From positions 1-54,152 of the forward strand of contig JACQXX010000002.1 in the NCBI GenBank assembly GCA_016208495.1: 54,152 bases of DNA, written 5' to 3'. The first letter of the stretch is position 1. Each line of letters opens with the position of its first letter. Positions 1 to 7,144 of the stretch are shown here, piece after piece. Both the position numbers and the translations under genes were made by a program. The notes beneath the pieces were generated by a model. It was not told the DNA's origin. It made no database searches and saw only the letters and a list, made by a program, of their open reading frames with translations. This DNA is from Acidobacteriota bacterium. GTDB lineage: Bacteria; Acidobacteriota; Blastocatellia; Chloracidobacteriales; Chloracidobacteriaceae.

Positions 1-17
1 CTATGATAGGCCACCAT
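1..17 (-). CDS. Possible start of a gene running off the left edge
   Basis: An ATG on the minus strand at 17 is preceded by a good ribosome-binding site (AGAAGGAGA, minus strand, about 36-27). Only five codons lie in the window (M-V-A-Y-H), so nothing can be said about the product. It would be the next gene of the leftward-reading group that includes TssA. The call rests only on the ribosome-binding site and spacing. Confidence 0.35.
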
Positions 18-132
18 GATGAGTATTCTCCTTCTGTCTATTTTTTGTTCTGTCGGGAATACTCATTTCTTTTTCCTTCGTCAACCCTTTTGACTCATTG
101 CGTCAGATTTTCCGGATTCTTTTTCTGAAAAC

Positions 133-429
133 CTATAGCTGATAATTTTCATCAAAAATTTCGGGTTTTGAGAAAGCTCGTGGATGAAGCATTTCTTTCA
201 TTTTCCCAGGACTTTTTTGAATCAACCAGGTGTCCAGAAACTGGTGAAGCACCTTTTGAGCCTGGGCAATTTCTTCCTGAGACAACGCAGACGGTTTGGA
301 AGCTGATTGTTGGGCAAAGCTGGGTTGGGTTGTTCCCACAAAAACCCCGAAAATGAGTGTCAGGCACAGAAGTGTCTTCACCTGTGGATGCCACTTCGCT
401 GAAATGAAAGTTGGTGTAAACGAGAACAT
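133..429 (-). CDS. Small exported protein of unknown function
   Basis: A 98-residue protein with an N-terminal signal-like segment: a hydrophobic stretch at about residues 19-32 (TLLCLTLIFGVFVG) and a likely cleavage site after S-F-A near residue 39. The mature part is about 60 residues, charged and mostly helical in character (a run with FLDTW and HPRAF). It ends abruptly, so it may be the remnant of a longer periplasmic protein; continuing past the TAG in the same frame gives no convincing extension. I do not recognise a family. It lies downstream of the TssA group on the same strand, separated by a 235-base gap carrying a heptamer repeat. The ribosome-binding site is weak. Confidence 0.5.
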   Translation of the reverse strand: MFSFTPTFISAKWHPQVKTLLCLTLIFGVFVGTTQPSFAQQSASKPSALSQEEIAQAQKVLHQFLDTWLIQKSPGKMKEMLHPRAFSKPEIFDENYQL

Positions 430-556
430 AAAGTATGGGATATCCTTTCGTTGTTGTAATGATCAAATAGTGGTGAAGTCAATTTGATCGTAATCGTTTG
501 TCGAATAATAGGGGTCAAAGCCCTACCAATATGATGACTGGGGTTTATACCATTTT

Positions 557-587
557 GGGTTGAGGGTGCCGGGCTAAGGGTTGAGGG
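557..587. repeat. Degenerate heptamer tract, GGGNNNN
   Basis: Four units with a strict seven-base period (GGGTTGA, GGGTGCC, GGGCTAA, GGGTTGA) followed by GGG, in the gap between the small exported gene and the 231-residue gene. Next to it, at about 550, TACCATTTTGGG is the reverse complement of the CCAAAATGGTAT word that ends the dispersed repeats at 4.7, 17.5 and 46.9 kb. A related CCAAATTGGTATTAT occurs at about 642-656. Confidence 0.6.
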
Positions 588-664
588 AAATATATTCATA
601 TCAGCAACTTAGCTTTTCAAAAATGCGATATGTTCATTCCAAATTGGTATTATCCTAAACCATT

Positions 665-1360
665 TCATTTCCCCAGGTCAGTCCGGCATTTATGACAATA
701 CTGAGGATGCGGTTTTTCGGTGTGGACCTTTTTTTTGAGCTCGGCAATCAAGTGAATAGCATCTGAGCGACATTCAGGAGCTTCGACCGCGATGGTCTGG
801 TCATAGCGCTCTAATAAATCAACCAGCCGTTCGATACTGGCGACCTGACGTTCATTCACGGGGTCGAGTTGGAGTTCCGAAATAAACCGAAGGCTGGTGG
901 TTCGATGTGAGGAGCGCAATCGGGGTGCATACAGCGGGCGACTTTCAATTTCTGGAGTTTCAGTCCCAGCCAAACTGGGGGACCCCAAAAACATCTGCCA
1001 GTTCTCGTCCGCATTGTGCGGAAATGAGATCCGCCGGAAATGTTCGCCGAGCCAAAGTGTAACGCGATGCACTGGCTGTTGTTTTTGGCCGGTTGAAAGC
1101 TCAAAAAAATGCTCGGCAACCCGTCGGCTCGGAGTCAACAGAAACAGAACCGGGTGATGTTGTTTTCCCAGTGCCATCAGGTCGAGTGGCCACAGATCGT
1201 GATCACCGTTAATGAGTGCGGTTCCAGAGAGTTGTTCGGCGACATCAAAGAGATGCCGCCGTTGAGGACCAAGTACCGCAATCCGAAGTGCTTTGGAACT
1301 CCCGATTTGAGCTTTTAATTGATTGAGCCAGCCAATCACGCGGTCGGTATATTGAGTCAT
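665..1360 (-). CDS. Conserved-looking protein of unknown function next to TssA
   Basis: A 231-residue soluble protein with no signal peptide or membrane segment. The start at 1360 has a ribosome-binding site (CGGAG) about six bases upstream. The C-terminus has a short zinc-knuckle-like pair of cysteines (C-H-K-C, near residue 222), unusual in an otherwise cysteine-poor protein. The centre is rich in aromatic and basic residues. It starts 53 bases after the TssA stop codon and reads the same way, so the two are probably co-transcribed. A role as a type VI secretion accessory protein is possible from position only; I cannot assign a family. Confidence 0.7.
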   Translation of the reverse strand: MTQYTDRVIGWLNQLKAQIGSSKALRIAVLGPQRRHLFDVAEQLSGTALINGDHDLWPLDLMALGKQHHPVLFLLTPSRRVAEHFFELSTGQKQQPVHRVTLWLGEHFRRISFPHNADENWQMFLGSPSLAGTETPEIESRPLYAPRLRSSHRTTSLRFISELQLDPVNERQVASIERLVDLLERYDQTIAVEAPECRSDAIHLIAELKKKVHTEKPHPQYCHKCRTDLGK

Positions 1361-1413
1361 ACGAGCTCCGAAAAAATATGCAAAGCGGGGTCAAGCCACC
1401 GCACTCCAAAGAG

Positions 1414-2559
1414 TTATAAGCCAATGCCCAGCAGGTCCTGAACATTTCCCAGGGCTTCATCACTTTTGAGTGCTTCACGAAGCCAATCTTGAAGCGACAG
1501 ATTTGACCAGCGGATGGCGCGTTCGATCAAATAGGGAATTGGGCTATGCGGTTCCGCCTGACGATAATAGGTGGCGACATCGGCCAGCATTTTGAGTGCG
1601 TCCTGACGCGAACGAAGTGGACCATATTGGGCGCCGCCGGTTTCGATGGAACTGGTGACTTGTCCATTCACTGAAGGGAATGTGTTATTTGCAAGCTGAG
1701 ACGATGGAGCGGTTTGACCAGCCTGGGCTGGTGAAGTCGTTGCGCCTGGAAGACACCCTTTGTCCTTCAGGACTCGTGTGACCAGATCCTGCATTTCAGT
1801 CAGCGTTTTCTTCAGGTTGTTGAGTCCGGGTGCATACCGGCCAAACCGATCATCAATGACCCGATCTAGTTCGAGAAAGGCGCTTTTACATTCGCCCAGG
1901 ATGGAAAATAAGGTTTGGTAAAATTCACGCGAGGTAGTGGTTTCACCGAGTTTCCACTGCTCACTGGTAATTTTTCCTTCAGCTTCAGCTTCAGCTTTCA
2001 TTTCCTCATACTTCATTTGCTCGTCCCCTGAAAGTCCAAACGAAGTATCCGGCAATTTGTATTTCTCAGCTTCTTTCCACTGCGCAAAGCTGTAAATGTG
2101 ATTTGATACACCTTGAGAAAATGGAATTTGGGTAATGAGTAAGGACACTTCACGGTCCATCCAGGAGAGTGCATTGGCTCGACCTTCAAAATCATTGTCG
2201 TCATCAGGTTGCGGATGTAAATAACCCCAAAACCGGCTCATAATGCCTTCGACCAGTTTCAACCCATCCCGCAATCCCATCAGCCCTTGCAGGTTAATCA
2301 TGGCTTCGACCATCCAAACCGCAATTTGCAGGTCTTTGGTCTCAGTGGTAAGCAGGCGGGTTCCGAGTTCATAGACTTCATCCCAATCAGCCGTTTTCAG
2401 ATTGCCGCCGATGGTGTCAGCAAACTGATTATCAGAGCGTCGGGCTTCCATCAACGCGTCATAATCAAATGTAAATCGAAGATCTTCGCCACAGGGCGAT
2501 TCGGTTGAGATGGGTTTGAAAAACAATTCAAAATCAAAAGATTGGGCCAGGACTGACAT
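1414..2559 (-). CDS. tssA: Type VI secretion system protein TssA (ImpA N-terminal domain)
   Basis: A 381-residue protein whose first ~140 residues carry the ImpA_N signature: PCGEDLRF near residue 22, followed by the Y-D-A-L-M-E-A-R-R helix, and the W-X-X-V-Y-E-L-G / T-K-D-L-Q-I-A-V-W segment typical of the family. TssA proteins form a dodecameric cap that initiates or coordinates tail-tube and sheath assembly in the cytoplasm. The middle is helical, followed by a low-complexity linker (about 275-310), and the C-terminal ~60 residues resemble the short TssA C-terminal domain (SRQDALKML, AEPHSPIPYLIERAIRW). The last motif is typical of TssA. The ribosome-binding site AAGGAGC lies upstream. No other core T6SS genes (sheath, VipA/B, ClpV, TssM) are visible in this window. 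Confidence 0.88.
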   Translation of the reverse strand: MSVLAQSFDFELFFKPISTESPCGEDLRFTFDYDALMEARRSDNQFADTIGGNLKTADWDEVYELGTRLLTTETKDLQIAVWMVEAMINLQGLMGLRDGLKLVEGIMSRFWGYLHPQPDDDNDFEGRANALSWMDREVSLLITQIPFSQGVSNHIYSFAQWKEAEKYKLPDTSFGLSGDEQMKYEEMKAEAEAEGKITSEQWKLGETTTSREFYQTLFSILGECKSAFLELDRVIDDRFGRYAPGLNNLKKTLTEMQDLVTRVLKDKGCLPGATTSPAQAGQTAPSSQLANNTFPSVNGQVTSSIETGGAQYGPLRSRQDALKMLADVATYYRQAEPHSPIPYLIERAIRWSNLSLQDWLREALKSDEALGNVQDLLGIGL

Positions 2560-2669
2560 GGGAATAAGCTCCTTCGGAAAGAAATATGAGGTCGAATCAA
2601 GAATTTGTGGTAGCGACTGGTACCTGGTGCTGAGGAACCAAAATCCTCAACGAACCAGGGACCAGAGTT

Positions 2670-4640
2670 TTATTTTTCAAGAACCACTCGGAACCCAACG
2701 GTTGAGCTACGGTCAGTTGGTTTCAGTCCCAGTCGGGAAGTGGATCGGCAGGAAGGGGCCGGATTAAACCAGCTTCCCCCCCGGATGGTCTTGAGGGGAG
2801 AAGATTGAAAGGCAAAGGGGTGAACCTGGCTGATTCCAGTGGCCGACGGTTTGTCAGACCAGCTATCAAGGCACCACTCCCACACATTACCGTGCATATC
2901 AAACAACCCAAATTGATTTGGTTTTCCAAAACTGCCAATCGGAACGGTGCGTCCAGTTGCGGGATTCGACAAGTTGTTCCCTGCGGTGACATCAAAATTT
3001 GCCACAGTCGGTAACAGTGTTTGTCCAAATGAAAAGGGTGTTGCCGAACCTGCCCGACAGGCATATTCCCATTCGGACTCGGTTGGCAGCCGGTACTTTT
3101 TCCCAGTCAGGCGTGATAGCCGTTCGCAAAATTCCATGGCTTCATCCCAGGAGATGGTTTCAACCGGAAGGCTTTCCCCCTGAAACATTGCCGGGTTGAC
3201 TGGAAGTTCAAGCCGAATTTTGGGCAACTTCGCGACAACGCTCCACAGTGCCTGGGAAATTTCATGCCGTGAGATGGCAATCGGTGACACACTGACCGGG
3301 TCGCCGTTGATTTGCCAGTTGGTAAGTTGTTTGGCTAATGTCGGAGAAATCCCAGCGGTTTGAAACTCAACCAGAATGGAATTCGCTTCGGCTGGCGTGG
3401 CACCCAGATGAAACGACCCAGCCGGAAGCTCAGCCAATTCCAATGACAATCCATTCGGTAGTTTTTCAACCAGTTCACGCGGCTGATGAGAAGCCCGCAA
3501 CAGTGGTTCAGACTGGCTGGAGCGACGTGGGTCAGAATAAGCAATCTGTGTATGAGACGGTAAGATCGTCGTTGGAATGTTCGATTCACTTGCCGTTTGT
3601 CCAGGAGTGGAAAGTACCAGTTGGTCGGCGCGATATCCGCTGATTTCAGCAAAGGGATGCTGTTCTTTTCCCAATTCATATTGAACCCGTTGGGGAACCT
3701 GGGTTTGGAGGTAATTCACCAGATTGGCCAGGGTGATTTGTCCGGTTGAATTTTGGGCCGCACCGCGAAGCCCCTCCACCAGCGCCCAGGTAAAATAGCC
3801 ATGCTTTTTGTCGGAATATTCAAATGCACGTTCGCCTTCAGAGGCGGCATACAGCGTGGCAAATGCACGGACTTCGCGGTTTCGGGCCTCAAATCGAAAT
3901 GATCGGGCAAAATTTGAACTGAGCGTATCAGACATTCCTGAGCGGCTTGCCACGACTTCGTTTCGGCAGGTATCAATCAAAAACAAAACCTGCTGCACGC
4001 CAAACCCGCGAATCATGGTTTTGAGTTCTTCGACATCCAGGCAGGTTTCGCTCAGCAACCGTGGGTCGGTGTCAATTCTGGCATCGGATGGAAGCAAAAA
4101 AGCCTTGCCCTGCCGCTCGACGCCGTGACCTGAAAAGGCCACCAGAAGCAAACCGTCCTTCGGAATGCTCCGACCAATCAGAGCCAGTCGTTGCAAGACG
4201 TTGGCACGATACGGTTGCTGGGTTGGATTCCCGTGTGAGGTCAAGACAAAAACCTGCTGACGATCAAACCCGGAGACGTCAACCAGTGTGTCAGCCAGTA
4301 ATTGAGCATCTTTCCCGGCGCCTTGAAGCGGATTGATTTGAGCATCGGTATAGGAATCCACGCCGATAATCAAGGCAAATCGTTTTCCTGTTGCGGGAAG
4401 CGTTGTCACCACCGGTGCGGATTGAAGCCCACGCGGAGTTACCTGTGAATTGTGATTGGCCGCAGGCCGACGATTGGAAAGAGATTTGGTTTTTTGTGAT
4501 TGAACCGGAGTAAATGGATCCACCCGAGTCCCAGGTGTTTGCGCCACAACAAAGGTTCCCCCACCAGTCATTCCGGTCAATGCATGGCTCAATAGAAAGT
4601 AGAAGATCAATAAGCAGGAAATCAGTTTACCGTTTGTCAT
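2670..4640 (-). CDS. Secreted caspase-like protease fused to an FGE-sulfatase domain
   Basis: A 656-residue two-domain protein. Residues 1-34 look like a signal peptide (hydrophobic core 5-20, A-Q near 34). Residues about 86-340 are a caspase-like (peptidase C14) domain: a beta strand RFALIIGVDSY, the catalytic histidine in SGHG (H172) and the catalytic cysteine in IDTC (C225), both intact. Residues about 400-655 are a formylglycine-generating-enzyme/sulfatase-modifying (SUMF1-like) domain with the hallmarks E-I-S-Q-A-L-W, WDEAMEFCERLS, YRLPTESEWEYA, HGNVWEWC and IRGGSW...GFRV. In most bacterial proteins this domain is a C-type-lectin-like fold without proven FGE activity. It is 110 bases upstream of tssA on the same strand. 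A signal peptide implies a periplasmic or surface location. No clear ribosome-binding site precedes the ATG. Confidence 0.87.
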   Translation of the reverse strand: MTNGKLISCLLIFYFLLSHALTGMTGGGTFVVAQTPGTRVDPFTPVQSQKTKSLSNRRPAANHNSQVTPRGLQSAPVVTTLPATGKRFALIIGVDSYTDAQINPLQGAGKDAQLLADTLVDVSGFDRQQVFVLTSHGNPTQQPYRANVLQRLALIGRSIPKDGLLLVAFSGHGVERQGKAFLLPSDARIDTDPRLLSETCLDVEELKTMIRGFGVQQVLFLIDTCRNEVVASRSGMSDTLSSNFARSFRFEARNREVRAFATLYAASEGERAFEYSDKKHGYFTWALVEGLRGAAQNSTGQITLANLVNYLQTQVPQRVQYELGKEQHPFAEISGYRADQLVLSTPGQTASESNIPTTILPSHTQIAYSDPRRSSQSEPLLRASHQPRELVEKLPNGLSLELAELPAGSFHLGATPAEANSILVEFQTAGISPTLAKQLTNWQINGDPVSVSPIAISRHEISQALWSVVAKLPKIRLELPVNPAMFQGESLPVETISWDEAMEFCERLSRLTGKKYRLPTESEWEYACRAGSATPFSFGQTLLPTVANFDVTAGNNLSNPATGRTVPIGSFGKPNQFGLFDMHGNVWEWCLDSWSDKPSATGISQVHPFAFQSSPLKTIRGGSWFNPAPSCRSTSRLGLKPTDRSSTVGFRVVLEK

Positions 4641-4648
4641 ATGTTGAT

Positions 4649-4749
4649 ACCAGTTTGTAGTCAGAAGTCCGTCGTCAGTTATTCACTAACTCCATTTGAT
4701 TGAATTATTTGACTGTTTTCTAAGAGGATCATCCCAAAATGGTATTATT
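4649..4749. repeat. Dispersed ~100-bp repeat, copy A
   Basis: Begins ACCAGTTTGTAGTCAG, continues as degenerate AGTCAGT-like heptamers (period seven), then TTTGATTGAATTATTTGACTG, and ends in CCCAAAATGGTATTATT. Copy B (17482-17584) matches along most of its length, copy C (46873-46970) mainly at both ends. It fills the gap between the caspase/FGE gene and the VirB10-like gene and overlaps the latter's stop codon. Confidence 0.75.
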
Positions 4750-5881
4750 GGTTTACCCCTGGAACCGGAACCGATTGGTTGGTGGCTGTCGTCCCCAGGC
4801 CCCCTGGTTGTAATGTGGTTGGCGGTGTCGCTGGCGGAGGCATTGGCTGAGGGCTGATTGGTGCTGATGGCGCATTGACTGGCGGTGGCAACTCAATTCC
4901 GTCAATCGTGACAATCTGGACAATAACTGGCCCTCCCAGAAAGCTGGTGACGTTGGCCGGCGTGGCCGGTGCTGGTTGGGCACCTCCCCCATTGTTATTG
5001 ACAATAGTTCCACCTCGTTTCAGCAGTGGGAGTGCCTGACTCGCAATTTGACCTAACAATTTTGGCCACTGCCTTGAGTTTTTTGAGATGCCGACCAGCC
5101 CACTTCCCCCATCTGTTGTATCAAGGGCACTTCCGTTCATTCGGTAATGAGTTCCGTCTGGAGTCGTCAATCGGAAAAATTCAACCAGAATTCGGTTCTT
5201 CACGGTTTGGACAACTCTTCCAGTCACCATGGCACCAGCTTCGGTTAACCCTGGAATCCCCTGGGTCAAAATTGCCTGAACAACCAGTCCGGGTGTTCCG
5301 ATCACTGGTTGACTGGCGGTCGCTGAGAGTCGAAGGGGCACACCTCGATAAGAAAACTGGCCCCGGTTTCGATTTGATTGGCGATCCTCAGGGAGCACCG
5401 CATAAACCATTGAATGACGCGCCAGTTCCAGTTCATTCGGAGACAGTGCCGGACCTGAAATTGGAGGCGGTGTCGTTGGAGGTGGTGTCAATGAGGTCGG
5501 GAGCGAAGCCGGTCCAGTCACTAATCCGGGGGTGGGTGCTGGAACCGACGCCACAATTGGTTGGGGAATCGAGACTTGCCCAGGCAGCAGACTGGGTTCA
5601 ATCGTAGGTGGCATACCTGACTGGGCTGGCGGAAGTGGTGGGGCATATCGGGGTGCGGGTGGAAGCGGCGACGCAATCGGATTCGGAGTTCCTCCCGCCT
5701 TGATTGAAACTGGTGGAACGGCGTCTGGATCTTGCAGAATGCGCAATTCAGTCCGGGCCCGGTTGGTTGATCCGAACAAGACCCACAGCCCCAGGAGAAA
5801 AATGACCACTGCCGGCACGATCAGATGCCATGTATTTAATTTAAATTTCGATTTATTTTGTTTTCTTGATGCTGTATTCAT
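4745..5881 (-). CDS. VirB10/TrbI-like membrane protein with proline-rich stalk
   Basis: A 378-residue protein from the ATG at 5881, chosen because GGAAAGGA lies eight bases upstream; an in-frame TTG at 6016 would add 45 residues with no better signal. A single membrane segment (about residues 20-36, VPAVVIFLLGLW) follows a basic N-terminus, then a long proline-rich region (about 60-150) that could span the periplasm. The core (about 165-300) recalls the VirB10/TrbI C-terminal domain: G-X-M-V-T-G-R-V-V, a line with RLTTPDGTHYRMNGSALD, and a glycine-rich turn before a small hydrophobic helix. The C-terminus is again Pro/Ala/Gly-rich. VirB10 proteins bridge inner and outer membranes in type IV secretion; no other type IV genes are seen here, so it is an orphan or serves another envelope machine. 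The similarity is by eye and only moderate. Confidence 0.65.
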   Translation of the reverse strand: MNTASRKQNKSKFKLNTWHLIVPAVVIFLLGLWVLFGSTNRARTELRILQDPDAVPPVSIKAGGTPNPIASPLPPAPRYAPPLPPAQSGMPPTIEPSLLPGQVSIPQPIVASVPAPTPGLVTGPASLPTSLTPPPTTPPPISGPALSPNELELARHSMVYAVLPEDRQSNRNRGQFSYRGVPLRLSATASQPVIGTPGLVVQAILTQGIPGLTEAGAMVTGRVVQTVKNRILVEFFRLTTPDGTHYRMNGSALDTTDGGSGLVGISKNSRQWPKLLGQIASQALPLLKRGGTIVNNNGGGAQPAPATPANVTSFLGGPVIVQIVTIDGIELPPPVNAPSAPISPQPMPPPATPPTTLQPGGLGTTATNQSVPVPGVNQ

Positions 5882-6366
5882 TCCGGTATCCTTTCCCGTT
5901 GGTGGCAAAATACCTGAAAAATTCAGCTTCTTATCGCGACTGGAACTACTCTCTGAGGGAAATCCGGTTTCGGAGGCGTCTCCGGTCACAACGAAATGAG
6001 GCTGGTTGTTCAACAAAAATTTAATTTCAGTTGGATTTTGCTCAATGTGGAAAAGGTAAAAGCAAGTGGCGTGCCAGAAATGGGATCAGTGCCTGCAACC
6101 AGAAAAAATGGAACCAGTGGTGGTCTCTGGCGATAAACCGACTCATTCACAACCGCGCCAGATCGTGAAAATACAGAGGGAGAATCGGAAAGACAGGAAG
6201 AAAGGTGCCCCATAGGGTTCTATTGCGTTGGGTATCGTTCGCTGATATTGTGCTCAACCCTAATCGACGAGTTGCGTTGTCGCCAGTTCCATAGTGCCAG
6301 TTCTGGCACGAACAATCGAACCTTTTACATGTAGGGAACCTTACTTTTCAAGGAGATAAATTCATC
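5882..6366. other. Divergent intergenic region, VirB10-like / peroxiredoxin
   Basis: About 485 bases separating the leftward VirB10-like group from the rightward peroxiredoxin gene. A 16-base palindrome lies at 6294-6309, and the peroxiredoxin ribosome-binding site AAGGAGATAA at about 6350. Short open frames on the minus strand here have no ribosome-binding site or recognisable composition. I see no other feature. Confidence 0.5.
6294..6309. promoter_or_regulatory. Palindrome upstream of the peroxiredoxin gene, possible operator
   Basis: GTGCCAG-TT-CTGGCAC is a perfect 7+7 inverted repeat, 58 bases before the peroxiredoxin ATG, a usual place for a regulator-binding site. No T-run follows, so it is not a terminator. 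The regulator is unknown. Confidence 0.35.
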
Positions 6367-7017
6367 ATGAGTGCTGTTCAATCTCAACTCAATCCAATGC
6401 CAAGAATCAACGATGATGCTCCCGACTTTGAAGCAAAAACTACCCAGGGGATGCTGAGGCTGTCAGATCTTCGCGGCAAATGGGTTGTCCTCTTTTCTCA
6501 CCCAGCCGATTTTACTCCGGTGTGTACCACAGAATTCATTGAATTTGCCCGGCGGACTGATGATTTCGCAGCCCGCAACGTGCAATTGATTGGTCTGTCA
6601 ATTGACAGTGTGTTTTCACATCTGGCCTGGGTTCGAAATATTGAACAGAATTTTAATGTTCAAGTGAAATTCCCGGTCATTGCCGACCTGGATATGAAAG
6701 TGGCGTCCAGATTTGGGTTGATTCATCCCAATGCCAGCGAAACCGCAACGGTACGTGCCGTCTTTGTCATTGACGAAAAAGGCAAAGTTCGGGCGGTAAT
6801 TTACTACCCGATGTCCTGCGGACGAAATATGGACGAAGTGTTGCGCGTCATTGATGCCTTGCAAACGGCTGACAAACACGGTGTGGCCACACCAGCCAAC
6901 TGGTGTCCAGGAAACGATGTGATTGTTCCGCCTCCACAAACTCAGGAAGATGCCGAAAAACGGCTGAAATCCGACTATGAAATCACCGACTGGTACTTTG
7001 CCAAGCGGAAACTCTAA
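6367..7017 (+). CDS. Peroxiredoxin, Prx6 type
   Basis: A 216-residue AhpC/TSA-family peroxidase that reduces hydrogen peroxide and organic peroxides in the cytoplasm. The peroxidatic cysteine is C53 in the P-X-X-X-T-X-X-C motif (HPADFTPVC). The C-terminal dimerisation extension carries PANWCPGNDVIVPP, typical of the Prx6 class found in archaea and many bacteria, and two further cysteines (in SCGRN, near 155, and in WCPG) that could act as resolving residues. Length is typical. The ATG at 6367 follows AAGGAGATAAATTCATC. A strong hairpin terminator comes right after the stop codon, so the gene is probably monocistronic. An operator-like palindrome lies upstream. Confidence 0.95.
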   Translation: MSAVQSQLNPMPRINDDAPDFEAKTTQGMLRLSDLRGKWVVLFSHPADFTPVCTTEFIEFARRTDDFAARNVQLIGLSIDSVFSHLAWVRNIEQNFNVQVKFPVIADLDMKVASRFGLIHPNASETATVRAVFVIDEKGKVRAVIYYPMSCGRNMDEVLRVIDALQTADKHGVATPANWCPGNDVIVPPPQTQEDAEKRLKSDYEITDWYFAKRKL

Positions 7018-7027
7018 TTTTACCGAT

Positions 7028-7060
7028 AGACAACTGGCGGTGTTTGAACGCCAGTTGTCT
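7028..7060 (+). terminator. Hairpin terminator of the peroxiredoxin gene
   Basis: A perfect 12-bp stem (AGACAACTGGCG / CGCCAGTTGTCT) with a nine-base loop, ending in TTCCC, 10 bases after the peroxiredoxin stop. Its position argues against starting the next gene upstream at 6977. Confidence 0.75.
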
Positions 7061-7144
7061 TTCCCATCTCAGTTTGAATTGACCCAGGGCAGACTGGCGT
7101 TGAGATGGGCGGATTTTTCTGGATCAGGTTGTTGGCCTTCGTTT

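Noticed and set aside
5026-5607. 193-codon open frame opposite the VirB10-like gene
   Set aside because: Antisense shadow; the minus-strand gene has a membrane segment and a plausible ribosome-binding site.
6010-6213. 67-codon open frame on the minus strand
   Set aside because: No ribosome-binding site, no protein-like pattern; lies in a divergent control region.
6977-7144. In-frame upstream extension of the IPT/PA14 protein
   Set aside because: It lies within the peroxiredoxin gene and crosses its terminator; the ATG at 7145 starts a signal peptide.
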